Translations under genes and position numbers: made by a program
Shown here: piece by piece, positions 39,530-46,556 of the stretch
Numbering within the stretch: the stretch's first letter is position 1
Layout of the letters: every line of letters starts with the position of its first letter
The notes under the pieces: generated by a model
What the model saw: only the letters and a program-made list of their open reading frames with translations
The model's database searches: none
Told to the model about the DNA's origin: nothing
Assembly: GCA_016700175.1 (NCBI GenBank)
Contig: CP065003.1
Coordinates: 4,040,001 to 4,104,000, forward strand
Length of the DNA: 64,000 bases
Reading direction: 5' to 3'
Origin: Acidobacteriota bacterium
Lineage (GTDB): Bacteria > Acidobacteriota > Blastocatellia > Pyrinomonadales > Pyrinomonadaceae

Positions 39530-40966
39530 ATGTCAATTTCGCTTTCCGTCGTGAGATGGCTTTCCGCGGTGCCCGTCATATTGTTTTTGGCAGCCGCGCT
39601 TTGGGCGCAGTCCGCGCCGGCGCGTGCGACGGTGAAATGGGAAGGGGGGCAGAAGGCGAGGATCGAAGGGAGCTTCCCGGACGCGACCCGGGCATTTTCG
39701 TTTACGGATGCGGTTGCGGGCGTCGAAGGGCTTTCGGAAAGGATCTCGGACCTCAAGACCTTCTCGGCAGACGGAAGCGAGATTCCCCACCGTCGAGGGC
39801 CTCTGGGAGCGGTGTTCGCCGACGAACCGGTCGCTTCGTATTCGTACGTGGCCGATCTCTCTCCGCAATCGGACGTGACGCTCGGAGCGCACCTTTCGTG
39901 GATCTCGGCGGGAAAGGGCATCTTGTTGCTCCGCGATTTGATCCCTTCGGCCGGGCCGGAGACGTTCGGGGTTCGCGTTCGTTTGGATCTCCCGGAAGGC
40001 GTGACTGCGTTTACAAACGAGCCAAAACTGCCGAACGGCGAGTTAGCGGTCGAGGCCGCCTCGGATGCCGTTTTCCTGATCGCTCCCAATGTGAGGCGAC
40101 TCGGAGCACGAGTCGGAGGCACTGAACTGGATCTCGCGATCGAAGGCGAATGGCAGTTCGGCGACTCACAGGCGTTGGAGATGTCCAAAACGATCTTCCG
40201 GCATTACGAAGACATCTTCGATTCGGAGCCCTCGAAGAAGATCCAGATCCTGCTCGTTCGCGCCCCGGAGGAAGGGATGCGAGACCGCTGGCGAGCCGAA
40301 ACGCGTGGGAATACTTTGGTTATCGTCTCTTCGCCTTCAACTTACAGGAATCACGGAGAACAGAGGTTTCACGAACAGCTCAGGCACGAACTGCTTCACC
40401 TATGGATACCGAACTCGATGAATCTGACTGGTGACTACGCCTGGTTTTACGAGGGTTTCGTTTTCTACCGTGCGCTTGTTGCAGGGGCCGAGCTCGAACA
40501 GATCACCTTCGGCGACGTTCTAATCACGCTCGCCGACATAAAGCGCAGATCGGACCTCGCGGGCGAATGGAAGGCCTTGACGGGCCCGGAGACAGACGGA
40601 CGTTCGCGATCGACATTCTATTCGCGAGGCACACTGGCGGCATTCGCAGCGGATACTGCGCTGATAAGCGGATCGAACGGGAAAAGGGATCTCGACGACG
40701 TCCTCAAGCGGATATATCGAAACGGCCGCCGACTCGAAAAAGCGGGCCCTGCGAACGACTTTCTCGTCCGAGAGCTTTCTAACTGGACAGAGCTCAAGCA
40801 GCTCATAAACTCTTCGATCAATGGCAAGACGGCGCCCGACTGGGGCCGTGCCCTCGGTCTTGCAGGCCTTTCGGAAACAGGAGGCGGGCGGCTTGCCGCG
40901 GTCGATGACCCGGACTCTTCGCAGAGAGCCTTCCTTGAGAGATTAGGTTATAATGTCGGTCGCTGA
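39530..40966 (+). CDS. M61-like gluzincin metallopeptidase
   Basis: The 478-residue protein begins with a signal peptide (residues 1-27, ending LWAQ). The catalytic HELLHLWIPNSM is near residue 286. About 18 residues later, DYAWFYEGFVFYRAL supplies a glutamate, giving the HExxH...E zinc motif of gluzincins such as the M61 glycyl aminopeptidases. The N-terminal half is beta-rich (SYSYVADLSPQSDVTLGAHL), as expected for M61 N-domains. The C-terminal 100 residues are helical. It is likely periplasmic or secreted and digests peptides; the substrate is unknown. It ends 3 bp before the SH3 lipoprotein gene, so they form an operon with the Smr gene. Confidence 0.8.
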   Translation: MSISLSVVRWLSAVPVILFLAAALWAQSAPARATVKWEGGQKARIEGSFPDATRAFSFTDAVAGVEGLSERISDLKTFSADGSEIPHRRGPLGAVFADEPVASYSYVADLSPQSDVTLGAHLSWISAGKGILLLRDLIPSAGPETFGVRVRLDLPEGVTAFTNEPKLPNGELAVEAASDAVFLIAPNVRRLGARVGGTELDLAIEGEWQFGDSQALEMSKTIFRHYEDIFDSEPSKKIQILLVRAPEEGMRDRWRAETRGNTLVIVSSPSTYRNHGEQRFHEQLRHELLHLWIPNSMNLTGDYAWFYEGFVFYRALVAGAELEQITFGDVLITLADIKRRSDLAGEWKALTGPETDGRSRSTFYSRGTLAAFAADTALISGSNGKRDLDDVLKRIYRNGRRLEKAGPANDFLVRELSNWTELKQLINSSINGKTAPDWGRALGLAGLSETGGGRLAAVDDPDSSQRAFLERLGYNVGR

Positions 40967-40981
40967 GTTATGCCACCTAAG

Positions 40982-42142
40982 ATGAAGACCCCTTTTCCGC
41001 GGACCCGCGGGATACTCTCCACAACAGTCCTGGCAGCCGTCGCGATGCTTCTTTCGGGATGCAGCCTGCTCGACTCCGCTTACAGCTCCCTGATGGGCGC
41101 CGTCGGCGTGATCGAGAATGGCACCGTGATCTCTCGCCGTGCAAACATAAGGAGCTCCTATGCGGTCGTCGCGGCGGATGTCCTCGAAGTGAAGCGCGGG
41201 GAGCAACTGGAGATCCTGGACGAGCTCGAATTCGAAGGCGTCGTCTGGTACAGGGTCCGTGCGAATGACGAGGATCAGACAGAGGGCTGGATCGAGGCCC
41301 AGCACATTATCAAGGAAGACGACCTGCAGAAGTCGAAAGATCTTGCTCAACAGGACCAGGGCCTGCCAGCGCAGGCGACCGGGCAGCTGCGTGCTATGTC
41401 GAACCTTCGGCTAACACCCAAGCAGGCGGATGACAATATTCTTCTTCTGCTTGAGAGCGGTGCGACTTTCGAGATCGTCGACTGGGAGTACGTTCCGAAG
41501 GAACCCGACGAGGAAACCGAGGACGGGGAAGAGAACGAGGAGATCGCGGCGGCCGGAACCGAAGGCGATCCGGAACGGCTCAACGCGAAGTATGACATGT
41601 GGTACAAGGTCCGGCTCGATCCTTCGGTATCGCCGGCGCCTATGGGATGGATCTTCGGCAGGCAGATCGAACTGCAGGTCCCGAGCGACATCGTCTATTT
41701 CCAGTCAAACGACCGCAAATTCGTGACCTGGCTACGGCTTGACGATGTACCCACTGCGCCGCCGGCTGCGACCCAGAGGGACGTGGCGGCGAGGGTTTCG
41801 AAGCCCGGAAGCTGGGTGATCCTCTCGAGGACGAACGAAGTGAAGGCGATCGACGGTGTCGAGCCGGACTTCGACGGCATTCTTGTCCTTGGATTCGACA
41901 AGTACAACGAGGAGCATTACACGGTCTACAGCTCCCGGCGGGAGCGTTACGACGTATGGGGCCTGCTTCCAATGACGCTCGAGGGCGCCGGGGACGACAA
42001 GACCTTCACCGTGAAGCTCCGCAACAAGGACACGGGAAAGATGGAGGACAAGAAGTTCCAGATCTATCGCGACAAGAATCGCAGGCTTCGTATGACCGCG
42101 CCGGAAGACATCGAGTCGTACGCGTTTCGCGAGAAGCGCTGA
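40982..42142 (+). CDS. SH3-domain lipoprotein
   Basis: I chose the start ATG 40982 (MKTPFPRTRG), which gives a lipoprotein signal with lipobox LLSGC; an in-frame ATG 12 bp earlier also exists. The 386-residue product has two bacterial SH3-like segments, ISRRANIRSSYAVVAADV...WIEAQHI and AMSNLRLTPKQADDNILLLL...GWIFGRQIEL. An acidic stretch (DEETEDGEENEE) lies in the second. A C-terminal beta-rich domain follows. Such domains bind peptidoglycan or protein partners at the envelope. It is the middle gene of the M61-SH3-Smr operon: its stop overlaps the next ATG by 1 base (TGATG). Confidence 0.82.
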   Translation: MKTPFPRTRGILSTTVLAAVAMLLSGCSLLDSAYSSLMGAVGVIENGTVISRRANIRSSYAVVAADVLEVKRGEQLEILDELEFEGVVWYRVRANDEDQTEGWIEAQHIIKEDDLQKSKDLAQQDQGLPAQATGQLRAMSNLRLTPKQADDNILLLLESGATFEIVDWEYVPKEPDEETEDGEENEEIAAAGTEGDPERLNAKYDMWYKVRLDPSVSPAPMGWIFGRQIELQVPSDIVYFQSNDRKFVTWLRLDDVPTAPPAATQRDVAARVSKPGSWVILSRTNEVKAIDGVEPDFDGILVLGFDKYNEEHYTVYSSRRERYDVWGLLPMTLEGAGDDKTFTVKLRNKDTGKMEDKKFQIYRDKNRRLRMTAPEDIESYAFREKR

Positions 42143-42441
42143 TGACCATCCCGGAGAGCCCGCTTTTGGAAGAACCTTTCGAAATAGAGATCACGGACAC
42201 TATCGACCTGCATTCCTTCAGACCGGAGGAAGTTGCGGCGGTCACGCGCGCTTATCTTGAGGAGGCTCAAAAGAAGGGCTTTTCGGTGGTCCGGATAATC
42301 CACGGCAAAGGGATAGGGGTGCAGCGAGAGATCGTGCGCAGCGTGCTTTCGAAGTGTGATTTTGTGAAGTCGTTCAGGAACGGCGACGAGCTGTCGGGCG
42401 GCGGCAGCGGCGCGACGGTGGTGAAGTTGATTTCGACGTAG
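42142..42441 (+). CDS. Smr domain protein
   Basis: The 99-residue protein consists almost entirely of a Smr domain. The DLHSF strand and VAAVTRAYLEEAQKKGFSVV helix are followed by VRIIHGKGIGVQREIVRSVL, then the GGGSGATVV end. Isolated Smr domains are nucleases related to the MutS2 C-terminus, acting on RNA or on DNA structures; the TGxG-like core here is IHGKGIG. It starts at the last base of the upstream lipoprotein stop (ATGA overlap), which supports translational coupling. The meaning of the link with an envelope operon is unclear. Confidence 0.88.
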   Translation: MTIPESPLLEEPFEIEITDTIDLHSFRPEEVAAVTRAYLEEAQKKGFSVVRIIHGKGIGVQREIVRSVLSKCDFVKSFRNGDELSGGGSGATVVKLIST

Positions 42442-42464
42442 GGGCGGGACCTGTGCCCGCCCGG

Positions 42465-42600
42465 CAGAAGTCAGAAGTCAGAAGTCAGAAGTCAGAAGTC
42501 AGAAGTCAGAAGTCAGAAGTCAGAAGTCAGAAGTCAGAAGTCAGAAGTCAGAAGTCAGAAGTCAGAAGTCAGAAGTCAGGAGTCAGGAGTCAGGAGTCAG
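42465..42600. repeat. heptamer microsatellite, unit CAGAAGT, about 19 copies
   Basis: Starting 23 bp after the Smr stop, 136 bp are tandem 7-bp copies, perfect except for the last three, which read CAGGAGT. All copies are non-coding. Such arrays are likely to change in copy number by slippage. The same heptamer words form the arms of the inverted repeat at 42866-42919. Confidence 0.95.
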
Positions 42601-42611
42601 GGGACTCGTTC

Positions 42612-42850
42612 TGCCCCGGACGGGCAACGGATGATAGCCCCGGGCAAGCCGAAGGCGCAGCCCGGGGTAAAAGACGACCCGCGAAACGCACGCCGGAGGC
42701 GTGCCGCTGAGGCGGAAGAAATGCGGGCGGGGACGCCCGCGGTCCAGCTGCCCCGAAGGGGTAACGGATGATAGCGCCGGGCAAGCCGAAGACGCAGCCC
42801 GGGGGAAGGGACGGCCGGTGATACCCACGCCGGAGGCGTGCCGCTTGAAT
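42612..42850. repeat. two direct copies of a roughly 100-bp module
   Basis: Copy 1 spans about 42612-42715 and copy 2 about 42751-42850. Both contain AACGGATGATAGC, then GGGCAAGCCGAAG, then CGCAGCCCGGGG and later ACGCCGGAGGCGTGCCGCT. Inside each module are two small hairpins (GCCCGGGG-type and GCCGGAGGC-type). The modules have diverged in the middle. Confidence 0.8.
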
Positions 42851-42865
42851 AGTTAAGCAAACAGG

Positions 42866-42919
42866 AGACAGAAGTCAGGAGTCAGAATGACGTTAAATCC
42901 TGACTCCTGACTTGTGTCT
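42866..42919. repeat. 20-bp inverted repeat built from heptamer words
   Basis: Arms 42866-42885 and 42900-42919 match at 19 of 20 bases, enclosing a 14-nt loop. Both arms are made of GAAGTCAGGAGTCAG-type words, the same as the microsatellite upstream. It lies between the Smr gene (plus) and the 42933 gene (minus) and could act as a bidirectional transcription barrier, although a T-run is lacking. Confidence 0.75.
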
Positions 42920-42932
42920 TCTGACTTCTTTC

Positions 42933-43190
42933 TCAATGGTCCTCAAGCACGTCGGCCCAGACCTCGTCGTCCTCGGAGCCCTGCCCTCCTGCGGCGAGTT
43001 CCTTTTCCTGTCTGGCGATCTTGCTTTCCGCGACCTGGAGGCGCTTGCTGAGGCGAAGGCAGTGGTGTTCCAGTTGGCGGATCCGCTTCTTGTAGCCCTT
43101 TCCGGTCTGCTCCAGGTACATCATGTAGAAGAACTGGAGCCCCGCGATGCCTGCGAGGGAAAGAGATAAGCAGATCAGCACGTAGATCAT
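42933..43190 (-). CDS. small single-pass membrane coiled-coil protein
   Basis: The 85-residue protein has one N-terminal transmembrane helix (IYVLICLSLSLAGIAGLQFF). A basic, coiled-coil segment follows (KKRIRQLEHHCLRLSKRLQV, AESKIARQEKEL), then an acidic tail (GSEDDEVWADVLED). It is probably anchored in the inner membrane with a cytoplasmic coiled coil. No named family is recognised. It is divergent from the DUF6941-like gene and ends against the heptamer-derived inverted repeat. Confidence 0.65.
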   Translation of the reverse strand: MIYVLICLSLSLAGIAGLQFFYMMYLEQTGKGYKKRIRQLEHHCLRLSKRLQVAESKIARQEKELAAGGQGSEDDEVWADVLEDH

Positions 43191-43297
43191 AAAACCGCCA
43201 TCCTTGGAAGTGAGAATCCCAAGTATAACCTTGACCCCGCGCTTTTGAAAGGTAAGAATTGCCGAAGCCCCGCAGGTAGGGGCCCGGCGGAAAATGA

Positions 43298-43732
43298 ATG
43301 GAGAATGAGAACCTGAGGCTCGTATACACCCTGCTTTGCGACGATGTGCGCCTGGAGATGGGCAACAAGGTTTCGCTGATGGGGGTTTTTCAGAACATTA
43401 TGGTCGAGAAACTCCCCGTTTCCCTGATCAAGTTCGCGGTGGTCAATCACTGGCGGGGACAAGGCAATCACTCGACCGAGGTGCGGATTCTCTCTCCGGA
43501 CCGCTCGAACCTTGTTGTGACGTCACAGCCTACACGCCTTGAGCTGAATCCGGGAGGCTTTACCGACAACGTGAGCTTCTTCGTCAACGTGGTGTTTCCG
43601 ACGGCCGGCACCTACTGGGTACAGACCCTTGCCGGGCCGGAGGTCGTGGAAGAGTTTCCCCTGATCGTGACAGACGTAGGTACCGTAGCAGGGGATAATA
43701 CGACTGAAGAGATCACGGACACGATAAATTAG
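43298..43732 (+). CDS. DUF6941-like protein
   Basis: The 144-residue protein starts MENENLRLVYTLLCDDVRLE, then GNKVSLMGVFQNIMVEKLPV, and ends in a beta-rich part with TFPTAGTYWVQTLAG-type text (VVFPTAGTYWVQTLAG). This pattern, including the LCDD motif and strand-rich fold, matches the DUF6941 family, which I recognise by motif only. No catalytic residues are apparent. There is no signal peptide. It is a stand-alone gene with the small membrane gene divergent. Confidence 0.65.
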   Translation: MENENLRLVYTLLCDDVRLEMGNKVSLMGVFQNIMVEKLPVSLIKFAVVNHWRGQGNHSTEVRILSPDRSNLVVTSQPTRLELNPGGFTDNVSFFVNVVFPTAGTYWVQTLAGPEVVEEFPLIVTDVGTVAGDNTTEEITDTIN

Positions 43733-43749
43733 GTTGTTCCTCTCTGCCT

Positions 43750-43818
43750 TTGGCGCAGCGCGGAGCGCTGCTCTAAACCTTTCATATTTAACCGTTTAGA
43801 GTAGCGCTCCGCGCTGCA
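43750..43818. repeat. inverted pair of GCTGCTCTAAAC elements
   Basis: GCGCAGCGCGGAGCGCTGCTCTAAAC-type text runs from 43751 to 43777. A near-complementary copy follows at 43794-43817, starting GTTTAGAGTAGCGCTCC. Together they can form a long hairpin. They belong to the same dispersed family as 3820-3840 and 37264-37430. Confidence 0.7.
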
Positions 43819-43865
43819 GCTTTTGACCTGTCATATCGGTCTTCTATCGAATTCAGATCCCGAAA

Positions 43866-43893
43866 TGAAAAAGGCCGCCGGATATTGGCGGCC
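43866..43893 (-). terminator. Rho-independent terminator after the 43921 gene
   Basis: On the minus strand GGCCGCC (43887-43893) pairs with GGCGGCC (43873-43879) and is followed by TTTTTCAT. Confidence 0.85.
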
Positions 43894-43920
43894 ATTTTCA
43901 GAGGAACCGGTTCGGCCCGA

Positions 43921-44547
43921 CTAGTTATCCTTCTCCGAAATATCGATCGTGATCGCCGTCCGGTAGATCGCCGGAGAGCCTACGGGCACTTCTTTGAACG
44001 CCGAGATCCCGCGCCAGGTTGCGGTCACGCGGTACTTGGTCTCCTTGTCCGGGAAGCGAAAAATAACGTCTCCGTCGCGGCTCGAATACCCCTCGGCGAC
44101 TTCCTTCAAACTTCCGTCCGACATCACTTCCTCGACCTTTATCTTCGCGCCCGGAAGCGAGAATCCGTTGTGTGTGAATACACTGGCTTCGAGTATCACG
44201 AGCGTGCCCTGGTCCACCGTAAGTACAAGGTTGTCGCCCAGGTTGTTGGTCTTCTTCCTGCGGACCTCTATGTCGTACAGCACTCCGCCGGCATAGCCTT
44301 CTTTTTCGAAGACCACGTTGTAGATCCCCGGCTTGAGGCCGCTCAGACGGAAGTCGCCGTCCTTGTCGGCCGTCACGGATTTCACGTTCTCGCCGTCCTT
44401 CCGGGCGGTGATAGTTGCTCCGGGTATGCCCTTTCCTTTCTGAGTCCGGACCTTGCCCTTAATGCTCCCCGTGTCCTGCGCTGCGGCGACGGCCGCGAAG
44501 GCAAGCAGAAGGGCGGCAAGCGCCGGAATTATCAATGCGCGTTTCAT
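43921..44547 (-). CDS. secreted carboxypeptidase-regulatory-like domain protein
   Basis: The 208-residue protein has a signal peptide (residues 1-24, ending AAVAAAQ). A carboxypeptidase-regulatory beta-sandwich follows, with GSIKGKVRTQKGKGIPGATI and GDFRLSGLKPGIYNVVFEKE (about 27-95). A second beta-rich region contains LEASVFTHNGFSLPGAKIKV and KYRVTATWRGISAFKEV. It appears to be an exported protein with two Ig-like units and is presumably periplasmic or surface-bound. It is the last gene of the S9 peptidase-sugar nucleotide operon, 6 bp after the epimerase stop codon. Confidence 0.8.
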   Translation of the reverse strand: MKRALIIPALAALLLAFAAVAAAQDTGSIKGKVRTQKGKGIPGATITARKDGENVKSVTADKDGDFRLSGLKPGIYNVVFEKEGYAGGVLYDIEVRRKKTNNLGDNLVLTVDQGTLVILEASVFTHNGFSLPGAKIKVEEVMSDGSLKEVAEGYSSRDGDVIFRFPDKETKYRVTATWRGISAFKEVPVGSPAIYRTAITIDISEKDN

Positions 44548-44553
44548 ATCAAG

Positions 44554-45540
44554 TTAACTTTGGTTTATCGAGGCGGCGGCATTCGCCGAGAATTCGAGAG
44601 ACACGTCATTGATGATGTCGTCGAGCGTGCGCGTTGGCTTGTAGCCAATCAGGCGCGCGGCCTTCTCGAGGCTCGGGACGCGCCTCTGCATGTCCTCGAA
44701 GCCTTCTCCGTACACTTCCTCGTACGGAATGTACCTTATCTCGCTGGAACTCCCGGTCATCTCGATCGCCTTCTCCGCGAGCGACTTGATGGTCGTTTCT
44801 TCCGAATTGCCGAGATTGATGACCTCCCCGAAACAGTCCGGATTCTCAAGCGTTTTCACAAGCCCGTCGATGATGTCCGCAACGTGCCCGAAACATCTCG
44901 ACTGCGATCCGTCGCCGTGAACAGTGATCGGCTCGTTGTCCATCGCGGCCTTCACGAACCTGGGTACGACCATCCCGTACTGGCCGGTTTGACGCGGGCC
45001 GACCGTGTTGAATAGCCTCACGACGACGACCGGCAGCCTGGTCTCTTTCCAGTGCGCCAGCGCGAGAAACTCGTCCAGGGTTTTAGCGCAGGCGTAGGCC
45101 CACCGATGCTTGTTCGTGGCGCCTGTCAGAAGATCGTCGTCTTCCCGGAACGGAACGGAAATGCCTTTGCCGTAAACCTCGGAAGTGCTTGGGATCAGCA
45201 CGCGTTTGCGGTACCGCGAGCAGAAGTCGAGCACCACGTCGGTGCCTTTGAAGATAGTCTCGATGGTCCGAACGGGCCTTTCCATTATGAGCTTGACGCC
45301 GACCGCGCTCGCCATATGGTAGACGCGGTCCGATTCGCGGATCAGCTCTTCCATAAGGCTCTGGTCGAGAACCGTGTCGATTATCAGCCTGAACCGTTCG
45401 TGCCCTTCGAGGTGGGCGACGTTCTGGTAGCGACCCGTCGAAAGATCGTCGATGACCGTTATCTCGTGGCCCTCTTCGATCAGGCGGTCGGCGAGATGGC
45501 TGCCTACGAATCCGGCTCCGCCGGTGATGAGTGTTTTCAT
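44554..45540 (-). CDS. NAD-dependent sugar-nucleotide epimerase/dehydratase
   Basis: The 328-residue short-chain dehydrogenase-like enzyme has the Rossmann glycine motif TGGAGFVGSHLADRLI at its N-terminus, HMASAVGVKLIM, and VLIPSTSEVYGKG. The catalytic YACAK (tyrosine and lysine, near residue 149) and NLGNSEETTIKSLAEKAIEM follow. It belongs to the extended SDR family near UDP-glucuronate decarboxylases and UDP-glucose epimerases; I cannot fix the substrate. With the neighbouring UDP-glucuronate decarboxylase it probably makes sugars for polysaccharide or glycan building. Confidence 0.88.
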   Translation of the reverse strand: MKTLITGGAGFVGSHLADRLIEEGHEITVIDDLSTGRYQNVAHLEGHERFRLIIDTVLDQSLMEELIRESDRVYHMASAVGVKLIMERPVRTIETIFKGTDVVLDFCSRYRKRVLIPSTSEVYGKGISVPFREDDDLLTGATNKHRWAYACAKTLDEFLALAHWKETRLPVVVVRLFNTVGPRQTGQYGMVVPRFVKAAMDNEPITVHGDGSQSRCFGHVADIIDGLVKTLENPDCFGEVINLGNSEETTIKSLAEKAIEMTGSSSEIRYIPYEEVYGEGFEDMQRRVPSLEKAARLIGYKPTRTLDDIINDVSLEFSANAAASINQS

Positions 45541-45546
45541 GACTGT

Positions 45547-45620
45547 GATGCCCCTTGCGGTCGGGGTTCCGATCTATGCCCCTCCCTCGCGGTCGGGGTA
45601 CCTGTGTCCCGATTCTCCTA
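45547..45620. repeat. two imperfect 34-bp repeats
   Basis: Two copies of a GATGCCCCTTGCGGTCGGGG-like unit lie in tandem between the two sugar-nucleotide genes. The second (about 45575 on) aligns over its full 34-bp length, with G/C swaps, to the repeat at 1085-1186. The second copy overlaps the end of the decarboxylase gene. Confidence 0.6.
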
Positions 45621-46556
45621 TGTTTCAATCGTTTCGGCAAAATAGGCGACTGTTTTCGCAAGCCCTTCCTCCAGTCCGATCGTCGGGGACCAGCCAAGAA
45701 GCTCCTTCGCGCGGGTGATATCGGGCTTTCTTTGTTTTGGATCGTCCTGCGGGAGTGCAAGGTGTTTGATCGACACCTCTTTGCCGGCGGTGCTCGCCAC
45801 GAGGTCCGCAAGCTCGTTCATCGTGAACTCGCCGGGATTGCCTATGTTCACGGGCCATTGGATGTCTTCCGCCTCGGTGTTCATAAGCCGGACGAGGCCC
45901 TCGACAAGGTCGTCGACGTAACAGAACGAACGCGTCTGCTCGCCGTCGCCGTAAACCGTGAGTTCTTCGCCTCGGAGCGCCTGCACGATGAAGTTCGAAA
46001 CCACACGCCCGTCGTTCTCCAACATTCGAGGTCCGTAAGTGTTGAAAATGCGTACGATGCGGGTGTCGACGCCGTTCTGGCGATGGTAGTCCATGAACAG
46101 CGTTTCGGCGACGCGTTTGCCCTCGTCATAGCACGAGCGCGGACCTATGCAGTTCACGTTTCCGAAGTATTCCTCGGGCTGGGGATGGACCTGCGGGTCT
46201 CCATAGACCTCGGAAGTGGACGCCTGCAGGATCCTCGCGCCTACTCTTTTCGCCATTCCGAGCATGTTGATCGCGCCCATCACGCTTGTCTTTACCGTCT
46301 TGACGGGATTGTACTGGTAGTGGATCGGCGATGCGGGACAGGCGAGGTTGTAGATCTGATCCACTTCCAGGAAGATCGGCAGGGTCACGTCGTGCCTGAT
46401 CAGCTCGAAACGGTAGTTGTCGAGCAAATGCGCGATATTCACCTTACGGCCCGTGAAATAGTTGTCGAGGCAGATCACCTCGTGCCCTTCCGCAAGAAGC
46501 CGCTCGCAGAGATGCGATCCTATGAATCCCGCTCCGCCTGTAACAAGTATTCTCAT
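45618..46556 (-). CDS. UDP-glucuronate decarboxylase (UDP-xylose synthase)
   Basis: The 312-residue enzyme is a close match to bacterial UXS. It has TGGAGFIGSHLCERLLAEGH, the signature YNLACPASPIHYQYNPVKT, QASTSEVYGDPQVHPQPE, and the catalytic CYDEGKRVAETL. FNTYGPRM and DDLVEGLVRLMN follow. It decarboxylates UDP-glucuronate to UDP-xylose, with NAD+ regenerated in the active site. Its ATG overlaps the S9 peptidase stop by 4 bp, so it is cotranscribed with that peptidase and with the epimerase downstream. Confidence 0.93.
   Translation of the reverse strand: MRILVTGGAGFIGSHLCERLLAEGHEVICLDNYFTGRKVNIAHLLDNYRFELIRHDVTLPIFLEVDQIYNLACPASPIHYQYNPVKTVKTSVMGAINMLGMAKRVGARILQASTSEVYGDPQVHPQPEEYFGNVNCIGPRSCYDEGKRVAETLFMDYHRQNGVDTRIVRIFNTYGPRMLENDGRVVSNFIVQALRGEELTVYGDGEQTRSFCYVDDLVEGLVRLMNTEAEDIQWPVNIGNPGEFTMNELADLVASTAGKEVSIKHLALPQDDPKQRKPDITRAKELLGWSPTIGLEEGLAKTVAYFAETIET

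Noticed and set aside
42465..42600. CRISPR array.
   Set aside because: Units are 7 bp with no spacers; this is a microsatellite. No cas genes occur in the window.
42453..42710. Open frame KSEVRSQ repeat over the heptamer array.
   Set aside because: The frame is created by the tandem heptamer; no ribosome site and no non-repetitive content.
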